Below are positions 45,073-51,569 of a stretch of 64,000 nucleotides of DNA, one piece after another. The position numbers and the translations under genes were made by a program. Numbering within the stretch: the first letter of the stretch is position 1; each line of letters begins with the position of its first letter. The notes under the pieces were generated by a model. The model was not told where the DNA came from. It did no database searches and saw only the letters and a list, made by a program, of their open reading frames with translations. The DNA is from Ruminococcus sp. FMBCY1 (GTDB lineage Bacteria > Bacillota > Clostridia > Oscillospirales > Acutalibacteraceae), in assembly GCF_023921805.1 (NCBI RefSeq), contig NZ_CP074197.1:62001-126000 (forward strand), read 5' to 3'.

Positions 45073-46584
45073 ATGAAGAACAGCGTTTACGGCTTAATAT
45101 TAAGACTTGTTTCATACGGAATCAATACAGGGCTTATTGAAAAAGAGGATATAATCTACACGCAAAATAGGCTTTTATCGTTGTTCCATATGGATGAACC
45201 CGATGACAGTTGTACTTGCCTTACAGCAGATAACGAGGATACTCTTGAAGAAATTTTGTCGGGACTTCTTGATTATGCATACGAAAAAGGAATCATTCCC
45301 GAAAATACAGTAACATATCGCGACTTATTTGATGTGAAACTTATGGCTTCACTTGTTAAGCGACCGTCAGAAGTAATAAGAGAATTTTGGCAGAATTATA
45401 GCGTTTCTCCTAAACTTGCAACCGATAGCTACTATAAATTCAGCTGCGATACCGATTATATAAGAAGATATCGTATTAAGAAAGATTTAAAGTGGAAAAC
45501 ATCAACCGAATACGGTGATATTGATATCACGGTAAATCTTTCAAAGCCTGAAAAGGATCCGAAAGCTATTGCAGCGGCAAAACTTCAAAAACAGTCGGGC
45601 TATCCGAAATGTTTGCTTTGTAAGGAAAATGAAGGATATGCCGGAAGAGTAAATCATCCTGCAAGAGATAATCACAGAATTATTCCGCTCACCATTGACG
45701 GAGATAACTGGTTTATGCAATATTCTCCGTATGTTTATTACAATGAACATTGTATTGTGTTTAACGGTGAGCATACACCAATGGTAATCAATGATTCTAC
45801 ATTCAGAAAACTGTTTGATTTTATTTCACAGTTTCCGCATTATATAATCGGTTCGAATGCTGATTTACCGATTGTAGGCGGTTCAATACTTACACATGAA
45901 CATTTTCAGGGTGGCAGATACAGCTTTGCACTTAATAGGGCAGAGGTTGAAAGAAAGTTTATTGTTAACGGCTTTGATGATGTGGAGTGCGGAATTGTAA
46001 AGTGGCCTATGTCAGTTGTAAGATTGACAGGTAAAAACAAGGACAGCATTATTTCATTATCTTCTTATATTCTAAAGAGTTGGAGAGCGTACACGGACGC
46101 AGATGTTGGCATTTTTGCCGAAACAGATGGTGAAATTCACAACACTATCACTCCGATTGCTTTTACAAAGGATGGAAAATTTGTTATTGACCTCGTTCTC
46201 AGAAATAATATCACAAGTGAAGAACATCCTCTGGGAGTATTTCATCCTCATGCGAATTTGCATCATATTAAAAAAGAAAATATCGGCCTTATTGAAGTTA
46301 TGGGACTTGCAGTATTGCCCTCAAGGCTTAAAGATGAAATGGCTATTTTAAAGGATGCTATTCTTAATCACAAGGATGTAAGTGAAATTCCGAAAATCAG
46401 CAAACATTCCGAGTGGGTAAATGAATTTGTTTCGCAGTATGATGAAATCAATGAAAATAATGTTGATTCAATAATTCAAAATGAGATAGGAAAGGTATTT
46501 CTTAATGTTCTTTTGGATGCAGGTGTATTCAAAAGAACTCCTGAAGGACAAAAGGCGTTTGATAAATTTATAAAGACGCTGTAG
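45073..46584 (+). CDS. galT: UDP-glucose--hexose-1-phosphate uridylyltransferase, type 2
   Basis: An enzyme of 503 residues of the Firmicutes GalT2 type (longer than the 350-residue E. coli form). Seen are CLLCKENEGYAGR, HPARDNHRIIPL, WFMQYSPYVYYNEHCIVFNG, GGSILTHEHFQGGRY with the catalytic His pair, and a HPHANLHHIKKENIGLIEVM block. It transfers UMP between glucose-1-P and galactose-1-P. The start is the ATG at 45073, 10 bp after galE; the longer frame from 44941 overlaps galE. Confidence 0.96.
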   Translation: MKNSVYGLILRLVSYGINTGLIEKEDIIYTQNRLLSLFHMDEPDDSCTCLTADNEDTLEEILSGLLDYAYEKGIIPENTVTYRDLFDVKLMASLVKRPSEVIREFWQNYSVSPKLATDSYYKFSCDTDYIRRYRIKKDLKWKTSTEYGDIDITVNLSKPEKDPKAIAAAKLQKQSGYPKCLLCKENEGYAGRVNHPARDNHRIIPLTIDGDNWFMQYSPYVYYNEHCIVFNGEHTPMVINDSTFRKLFDFISQFPHYIIGSNADLPIVGGSILTHEHFQGGRYSFALNRAEVERKFIVNGFDDVECGIVKWPMSVVRLTGKNKDSIISLSSYILKSWRAYTDADVGIFAETDGEIHNTITPIAFTKDGKFVIDLVLRNNITSEEHPLGVFHPHANLHHIKKENIGLIEVMGLAVLPSRLKDEMAILKDAILNHKDVSEIPKISKHSEWVNEFVSQYDEINENNVDSIIQNEIGKVFLNVLLDAGVFKRTPEGQKAFDKFIKTL

Positions 46585-46600
46585 TAAAGGAAGTGCTAAA

Positions 46601-47668
46601 ATGTCAAAGGTAAGGGTAGTAAATTTTGAACCTACATCCAAAGGTGAAAACACTCATCTTTATACAATAGAAAATAACAGCGGAGCAAGCGTGACATTAT
46701 GTGATTTAGGCGCAAGTGTCGTTTCGATAAAAGTTCCCGACAAAAACGGTAGTATTAGAGATGTAGTTCTCGGCTATGAGCACATTGGCGGTTATGAATT
46801 TGACGGAACATACTTCGGTGCTACTGTCGGAAGATGTTGCGGAAGAATTGCTTACGGCAAGTTTACTCTTAACGGAGAAGATTATCAGCTCTCTGTAAAC
46901 AATGGGAGTAACCATCTACACGGCGGATTTAACAACTTTAGCCGCAAAGTGTGGCTTGCGGTAGTTGATGATAAAGTTCCAAATACAGTTCTATTTATGC
47001 TTGATAGTCCCGACGGTGATGAGGGCTATCCCGGAAATATGAAGGTCTTTGTACGCTACACCTTTGATGATGAAAATGCACTTACGATAAAATGGTCGGC
47101 AGTTTCTGACAAAGACACAATATGTAATCTGACCAATCATTCATATTTCAATCTTAACGGACATAAAAGCGGTAAAGTTACAGAAAATCACAAGCTGAAA
47201 ATAAATGCAAATTCCTTCATACCGATAAATTCAAACCTCAATCCCACAGGTGAGATAACTCCCGTTAAGAATACATCGCTTGATTTTACCGAACCCAAGT
47301 TAATTGGAAATGGTATTGACAGAAAAAACAAGCAGATTGGTTTTGCAAACGGTATTGATCATATGTTTGTGCTGAATCATTCTGATGAAGAATTTGTGCT
47401 TGCAGCTGAAGCTGAGGGTATTGATAGCGGAATCACATTAAAATGCTATACTTCTCAAAAAGGTGTTCATGTATATACAGCAAATTATGTCGATGTTTTG
47501 TCCAATATGGGAAAGGATTCAGCAACATACGGAGAAAATCCAGCGTTTTGTCTTGAAACCCAGGGCTTTCCCGATGCTGTAAATCACAAGAGTTTTCCTA
47601 CGACAATATTAAAAGCGAACGAAAACTATACACAAACTACAAAATTTATTTTTGGTATAAACAAATAA
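46601..47668 (+). CDS. galM: Aldose 1-epimerase (galactose mutarotase)
   Basis: An enzyme of 355 residues converting beta- to alpha-galactose for GalK. Catalytic residues are in NLTNHSYFNLNG (His) and the C-terminal FCLETQGFPDAVNH (Glu); substrate-binding NGSNHLHGG is present. AAAGGAAG precedes the ATG, 16 bp after galT. It is the last gene of the operon, followed by a strong terminator. Confidence 0.95.
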   Translation: MSKVRVVNFEPTSKGENTHLYTIENNSGASVTLCDLGASVVSIKVPDKNGSIRDVVLGYEHIGGYEFDGTYFGATVGRCCGRIAYGKFTLNGEDYQLSVNNGSNHLHGGFNNFSRKVWLAVVDDKVPNTVLFMLDSPDGDEGYPGNMKVFVRYTFDDENALTIKWSAVSDKDTICNLTNHSYFNLNGHKSGKVTENHKLKINANSFIPINSNLNPTGEITPVKNTSLDFTEPKLIGNGIDRKNKQIGFANGIDHMFVLNHSDEEFVLAAEAEGIDSGITLKCYTSQKGVHVYTANYVDVLSNMGKDSATYGENPAFCLETQGFPDAVNHKSFPTTILKANENYTQTTKFIFGINK

Positions 47669-47716
47669 AATGAGCTGATTTCTAACTCCTTTAAAAATAA
47701 AATCTCTCTAAAATCA

Positions 47717-47752
47717 AGGACCACCTATTTTTTTCTTGGGTGGTCCTTAATT
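47717..47752 (+). terminator. Terminator of the gal operon
   Basis: Stem AAGGACCACC/GGTGGTCCTT followed by AATTTTTAA. Confidence 0.88.
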
Positions 47753-47796
47753 TTTAATCTATGAGGATGTTTCAAGTTTTACAGTATTACACCGTC

Positions 47797-48362
47797 TTAA
47801 AAATATTCTGTTTTAGCGGTTATGTGCCGAGCTGTGGAATAAAAGCAGTGAGGATCCCATTTTGTTTCTGCTATAAAATACATAGCAAAGTTCTCGTTGT
47901 CCTTCTAATAGACAATCGCCCAGTCGGGCGAGTAATTACTCGCCGGAGTTTCAAGAACAAAACCGCCTTTTTGAGCTTAGTGTATAGCATTACATTCGGA
48001 TCATCGTCAAGAGCTTTTGCAAACTTCCATTCACCTTCACTGTCAAACTTATATTTCAAGTTCATAGCTTTTTTATGAGCTGGATTTGGTGTAAACAGAT
48101 ACTTTATCTCGTCCTCATTGACAATCTTATCTACCTCGAAAATGTCCTTTTCAAGAGCACCAACGCCCTCAATTAGTTCGGCTGTCAAAAACTCCTTACT
48201 CTTGAATTCTTTGAGCAGCTTGTTAATTGTTTTAATCGCTTCTTCAAGATAATCCTGATTGTTAATTTTGTTCCTTGCTTCTGCTGATAAACCTTTTATT
48301 ATTCTTATGATAGCCAATCTCGGCAACATTGTATTTGCCATTATCACATTTACAAGGTCAAA
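47797..48362 (-). pseudogene. Remnant of a type III restriction enzyme Res subunit
   Basis: The minus-strand frame reads FDLVNVIMANTMLPRLAI through NNQDYLEEAIKTINKLLKEF to FDSEGEWKFAKALDDDP, as near the C-terminus of type III Res subunits. After VMLYTKLKK the frame shifts: GGFVLETPASNYSPDWAIVY, the nuclease-region motif, continues in another frame, then meets a stop (TAG). KDNENFAMYFIAETKWD follows up to TAA at 47797. The helicase part is missing. Two disruptions and truncation make it a pseudogene. No modification (mod) gene remains in the island. Confidence 0.78.
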
Positions 48363-48439
48363 AGGGCATAGAGGTAGTGTGCGATTGTCGCTCGCCACCT
48401 CTAAATGAACAAATTAACAGGGTAACGACCGCCTTGTCT

Positions 48440-48600
48440 ATTAGCAGGATTTTTGGCTCGATTTTTTCCGCCATTAGCAGAGAGGGCAATTTCATTAGCA
48501 AAACAGCGATTTTTTTGCTAATTTTTATTAGCAAGCCGTCCACCTGAAAGGCGGACGACATTAGTCCTAAATTCCATTAGCAGACGGAGAATTTGCTAAT
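48440..48600. repeat. Cluster of ATTAGCA motifs near the island end
   Basis: Five direct copies (48440, 48473, 48494, 48527, 48576) and two inverted copies (TGCTAAT at 48516 and 48594) within 161 bp. Direct spacings are 33, 21, 33 and 49 bp. The cluster lies about 255-415 bp inside the breakpoint at 48855. Possible arm-type recombinase sites; function unknown. Confidence 0.6.
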
Positions 48601-48649
48601 GAAAATTTGTGATTTTTTCGTTTTTGCTGTTTCTTCGTAAAAATGAAAA

Positions 48650-48691
48650 AACGCCGGAAACCCTTGATTTCACTGGGTTTTCCGGCGGAGT
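48650..48691 (-). terminator. Terminator of the intact tRNA-Arg
   Basis: Minus-strand stem CGCCGGAAAACCC / GGGTTTCCGGCG followed by TTTTTT, starting a few bases after the tRNA CCA. Confidence 0.88.
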
Positions 48692-48694
48692 TTT

Positions 48695-48771
48695 TGGCGT
48701 TCCCGAGGTGATTCGAACACCCGACCTACCGCTTAGGAGGCGGTCGCTCTATCCAGCTGAGCTACGGAAAC
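48695..48771 (-). tRNA. tRNA-Arg (CCT), intact copy inside the island
   Basis: Minus strand: acceptor GTTTCCG/CGGGAAC (one G-U pair), D-arm TAGCTCAGCTGGATAGAGC, anticodon loop CTCCTAA (CCT) in stem ACCGC/GCGGT, T-loop GTGTTCGAATCAC, discriminator G and encoded CCA. It differs clearly in stems from the split tRNA-Arg next to it, so it is a separate gene and not a rebuilt one. It has the same anticodon and can replace the lost function. It has no promoter of its own that I can see; the nearest is 48907-48935. Confidence 0.95.
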
Positions 48772-48854
48772 ATCTTTAAAATCTATTCAATTATGGACTT
48801 AAACTAACTCATTGTCAATCACTTTTGTTCCAAAGGCGGTCGTTGTAACTGATT

Positions 48855-48894
48855 CTTAGGAGGCAGACGCTCTATCCTGCTGAGCTATTGGCAC
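48855..48894 (-). pseudogene. 5' half of the split tRNA-Arg(CCT) gene
   Basis: Minus strand: acceptor GTGCCAA, TA, D-arm GCTCAGCAGGATAGAGC, G, 5' anticodon stem TCTGC, loop CTCCTAA and G, after which homology stops (AATCAG). The matching 3' half is at 39142-39186. A consensus promoter precedes it by 12 bp, so it is probably still transcribed. Confidence 0.92.
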
Positions 48895-48906
48895 ATATCT
48901 GTTAAT

Positions 48907-48935
48907 ATTCTATTATAAATATTTTGCTTTGTCAA
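48907..48935 (-). promoter_or_regulatory. Promoter of the original tRNA-Arg, now reading into the intact copy
   Basis: Minus strand TTGACA (48935-48930), a 17-bp spacer and TAGAAT (48912-48907). No terminator was seen between this promoter and the intact tRNA-Arg at 48771. Confidence 0.8.
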
Positions 48936-49047
48936 GAAAGTTTAACAATAAAACAGTTGAAGTTTGTCGGCTTTAAAATTAAGTATTGTTTGAAAATCCT
49001 TTAAATTATACTGTTAGTGATAAATACCAATCACTGTTGATTTTTAT

Positions 49048-49450
49048 ATGAGAAATTATGAGGAAAGTGTTAAATTTTTTATACTAACTTTAATATGCGG
49101 AATTTTAATTTTTACGGCAGGCTGTAATTTCGATGATTGATGTGACCGTATATACCTTTGAAAATAAATCTACTTTTAAAATCGCTCATAACAATGATAA
49201 ATCAGACAGTATGTCACAGGACGAGTTATATATTCCACCGACAGAAGTTGATGATGTAATAAATAACGGCACAAAAATATTTAGCGGCTGTTTTGATTCA
49301 TTTGCTTATGACAATAATTTTGCGTATTTGAAAATCGGTAATACTTATTATGTAGTAGATATAGCAAATGAAGTGAAAAACGAATACAGTGACGATGAGT
49401 TTTCTGAAATGTATCCCGATTATGAAAATTTTAATTGGTATGATGCATAA
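49048..49450 (+). pseudogene. Small lipoprotein gene split by a frameshift
   Basis: The first frame (49048-49140, 30 codons) encodes a signal peptide with lipobox TAGC (Cys27, in ILIFTAGCNFDD) and stops at TGA. The second frame (ATG at 49133, 105 codons) encodes an acidic soluble domain (YVVDIANEVKNEYSDDEFSE). They overlap in different frames at GATGATTGATG. A single-base indel would fuse them to a lipoprotein of about 130 residues. The second frame on its own has no ribosome-binding site or signal. A sequencing error or programmed frameshift is possible. Confidence 0.6.
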
Positions 49451-49481
49451 CAGTTATATATTCTCTTTATTTAAAAATCAT

Positions 49482-49528
49482 AACCGACATTAAACCGATA
49501 TTGAGTTTTTTATCAATGTCGGTTTATT
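49482..49528 (+). terminator. Terminator after the split lipoprotein
   Basis: Stem AACCGACATT/AATGTCGGTT followed by TATTTTTTG. Confidence 0.75.
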
Positions 49529-49605
49529 TTTTGTTCTGTTAATAATTAAAAAAACAATTAGCAAAGTACTGAAAAAGGGACTTTGTTCATTAAAATCAGT
49601 TAAAT

Positions 49606-49621
49606 TAGAACAAATGTTCTA
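49606..49621. promoter_or_regulatory. SOS (LexA) box candidate
   Basis: The palindrome TAGAACAAATGTTCTA carries GAAC-N4-GTTC, the core of the Firmicutes LexA site. It ends 9 bp upstream of a good -35 element. Confidence 0.6.
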
Positions 49622-49628
49622 AAAACTC

Positions 49629-49657
49629 TTGATTTTGTGATTTTTTCTCTCTATAAT
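49629..49657 (+). promoter_or_regulatory. Promoter of the sigma region 4 gene pair
   Basis: TTGATT (49629-49634), a 17-bp spacer and TATAAT (49652-49657). The transcript would start just before a perfect 8-bp hairpin AGAACCAA/TTGGTTCT (49667-49688). Confidence 0.8.
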
Positions 49658-49722
49658 ATTATATAGAGAACCAAGCCCCGTTGGTTCTTATTTGATGAAT
49701 AGTAAGCGGAAAGGATGTTAAT

Positions 49723-49932
49723 ATGAACAATTATCTTGAATGGTCAAAAGAATACAGGGCAGAGGCAGACAAAATGCTGTCTGTTGTTGATAAATATAAA
49801 AGTATGTTAAAAACTAAAAGTTTATTAAATAAAAAGGAAATCAATGAGAAAATTTGCAGATACAGAGGTTATTACCTTGAGTGCCTTGATATTGCAAATT
49901 TGCTTGAGGCAAGATATAAGGGGGTAATGTGA
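49723..49932 (+). CDS. Small charged protein of unknown function, paired with a sigma-like gene
   Basis: A protein of 69 residues, rich in Lys, Glu and Tyr, predicted all-helical (YLEWSKEYRAEADKMLSVVD, then INEKICRYRGYYLECLDIAN). There is no signal peptide. AAAGGA lies upstream of the ATG. Its TGA overlaps the ATG of the next gene by one base, so the two are co-translated. The pattern resembles small helical partners encoded before phage-type sigma-like regulators, but I cannot name the family. Confidence 0.75.
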   Translation: MNNYLEWSKEYRAEADKMLSVVDKYKSMLKTKSLLNKKEINEKICRYRGYYLECLDIANLLEARYKGVM

Positions 49933-50228
49933 TGAGAAGTAAACTTATACATTTTTCCGATTTAAATTCCGATAAGATTTGCTTTGAAAAAAGCCTTATG
50001 GACGGCGAAACCAACAGCGAAAACCGTCAGAAAGTTTTAAAAATACTAATGAATGTCATAGAGAATGACCTTACCGACAGACAGCGCCATTGCGTTTTTG
50101 AGTATTATTTTAACGGAAAAAAGATGAAAACTATTGCAAGCGAACTTGGTATAACTCCTCCCGTTGTCACAAGACATATTCAAATGGGAGCGGCAAAACT
50201 CTATAAAATTGCAAAATATTATATGTGA
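49932..50228 (+). CDS. Sigma-70 region 4-like helix-turn-helix protein
   Basis: A protein of 98 residues. The C-terminal half is a region 4-type HTH: LTDRQRHCVFEYYFNGKKMK, TIASELGITPPVVTRHIQMG, AAKLYKIAKYY. Regions 1-3 of a sigma factor are absent, so it is more likely a phage-type or transfer-type activator than a full sigma factor. The start is the ATG at 49932 overlapping the upstream stop (TGATG), with GGGGG before it; a GTG at 49929 is an alternative. It is controlled by the promoter with a LexA-like box at 49606. Targets are unknown. Confidence 0.8.
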   Translation: MRSKLIHFSDLNSDKICFEKSLMDGETNSENRQKVLKILMNVIENDLTDRQRHCVFEYYFNGKKMKTIASELGITPPVVTRHIQMGAAKLYKIAKYYM

Positions 50229-50245
50229 ATATTGAATTTTGGTTG

Positions 50246-50722
50246 GGTTCTAAATGTTGGGGTAACATTAAATTATGATTTAGCGGAGTGTCGGTCGGGG
50301 ATTGAAATTTAGCTAACGCTAAATTATCCTCCTAAAAGCAAAAAAGTTTACTCAATTTTTTCAAAAATTGCGGGTTTGGGCAGCGCCCATAATATTTTCC
50401 TATATTACAATTTATCAGGCGCAAACAGCCACGCTGTTTTCGTGCTAAAACTAAGTTTGTTAAAACAGGCGACAGCCTTTTAGAAAAGAAATCATTAACT
50501 TTTTCATTATATAACGAATGTCTTTTCTTGTTGCTATCGCATTTTTAAAAGGCTAATGCCGTTGTGTTCAAGCCGCCAAACAGCGAGCTGTTTAGCTATC
50601 GTCAGATTGCATAAACGGAAAGTATTTGTGGGCTTTGCCCACACCCACGACCTTTGAAAAGGTCGACCAAACTTTTATAATTGCTTGATAAAGCAATCAG
50701 CTAAACTTATAATTTGCCTCAA
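50246..50722. repeat. Dispersed inverted-end repeat, copy C (about 475 bp)
   Basis: It fills the gap between the sigma-like gene and the SpoIID-like gene. The left end is GGTTCTAAATGTTGGGGTAA followed by ATTATGATTTAGC; the right end is CAGCTAAACTTATAATTTG then CCTCAAC. Internal blocks are shared with A and B (GTGGGCTTTGCCCACACCC, CATTATATAACGA, AGCCGCCAAACAGC), and it has the TTTAGCTAACGCTAAA block shared with B. Confidence 0.85.
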
Positions 50723-51424
50723 CTAAAGAATCTGAATTTTAAAATTTGGCAGATACCATTGTAAAGCCTCTTCGTAGCTGTATCCGTCATTACAAAGATA
50801 ATTTATTCCGTTAAGGCTTACACCGTAATATTCCCCGTCATCGGCATTTGCATAGCTGTCCCAAGGGGAGGCAACAGCGGTAAGGTACGGATATTCGCTG
50901 TTTGTTGAAGTTTTGCCGTTGGTAAAATCGCAAAAAGGTATATAAAACGCTTTGCCGTCTGCGCAGAGCGCTTTTTTATATACGGAAGATACGGCGGATT
51001 TGATTTTATTGTAATTTTCTTTAACGGAATTTTCTGCTTTGCTTTCGGGCAAACATATGTCAATATCCGACAAATCGTAACTGTCGGGAGATACATTATA
51101 ATTCGTATAAAGAATTATTGTTAATGCTTTTAAGGTTTCTTCGCAGTAATTTTCATTGTATTTTGCCGCTACCATACCGCAAAGGTCAGATTCGGTGAGC
51201 GGCGATTTTTCTGATTCGGAATTTTTTTTTGCGACAGATTCGGTTGTAGTTTCAACTATGGTTTCGTTTTTTGACGGTTCGTTTGCGGTAACGGGCTCTG
51301 TTGCTTTATCCGCAGTCGAATTTGAAGTGACAGCGGTTTGAGGCGACGAGCACTTAGAGATTATTATGGGCAAAAAAGCCATTGTAAGCAAAAATATTAT
51401 TATAAATATAACTTTTGTTCTCAT
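50723..51424 (-). CDS. Secreted or membrane-anchored SpoIID/LytB-like protein (divergent)
   Basis: About 233 residues. An N-terminal hydrophobic helix (residues 4-24, ending ISKCSS, possibly a lipid-anchored Cys) is followed by a Thr/Glu/Ser linker to about residue 85. The C-terminal part resembles SpoIID: ETLKALTIILYTNYNVSPDS, IKSAVSSVYKKAL, AFYIPFCDFTNGKT and the telling YPYLTAVASPWD. SpoIID is a lytic transglycosylase that strips denuded glycans in engulfment. Several typical SpoIID residues (S-x-G-G-x-T-E) are altered to FTNGKTS, so activity is uncertain. The start is the ATG at 51424 after GAGAGGA. Confidence 0.65.
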   Translation of the reverse strand: MRTKVIFIIIFLLTMAFLPIIISKCSSPQTAVTSNSTADKATEPVTANEPSKNETIVETTTESVAKKNSESEKSPLTESDLCGMVAAKYNENYCEETLKALTIILYTNYNVSPDSYDLSDIDICLPESKAENSVKENYNKIKSAVSSVYKKALCADGKAFYIPFCDFTNGKTSTNSEYPYLTAVASPWDSYANADDGEYYGVSLNGINYLCNDGYSYEEALQWYLPNFKIQIL

Positions 51425-51569
51425 AAATTCCTCTCTTTTCGTATAACTTTGCAAAAGTGAATTTTTACTTTAATAATTCTTGACATAAGCGTGTAATTGG
51501 CTTAAAATAATATATGTAAAAAATTCGGCTAAAATAACCGTTATATTGTTTGAAGAAACGGAGATAAGT

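Larger units (their letters stand above)
39179..48862. mobile_element. Galactose island integrated into the anticodon loop of tRNA-Arg(CCT)
   Basis: The 8-bp sequence CTTAGGAG occurs at 39179-39186 and 48855-48862 at the two breakpoints of one tRNA-Arg gene, spaced 9,676 bp. The segment between them holds decayed nfeD and qmcA pieces, a LacI-type regulator, a GPH transporter, galK-galE-galT-galM, a broken type III restriction gene, an array of ATTAGCA motifs and an intact tRNA-Arg(CCT). This is the structure left by site-specific integration (attL/attR). No integrase gene is present inside, so the element is either a decayed one or was mobilised in trans. The island status is inference from the tRNA halves, which are seen directly. 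Confidence 0.82.

Noticed and set aside
47871..48398. Intact gene of 175 codons
   Set aside because: The open frame ends in a non-homologous tail because of a frameshift, and the family motif continues in another frame, so it is listed as a pseudogene.
48358..48561. Minus-strand open frame of 67 codons next to the restriction remnant
   Set aside because: Its sequence consists largely of the ATTAGCA repeat cluster and there is no ribosome-binding site or known motif. It may be a fragment, but I cannot support a gene.
48440..48600. CRISPR array
   Set aside because: The repeat unit is only 7 bp with unequal spacing and inverted copies, and no cas genes were found.
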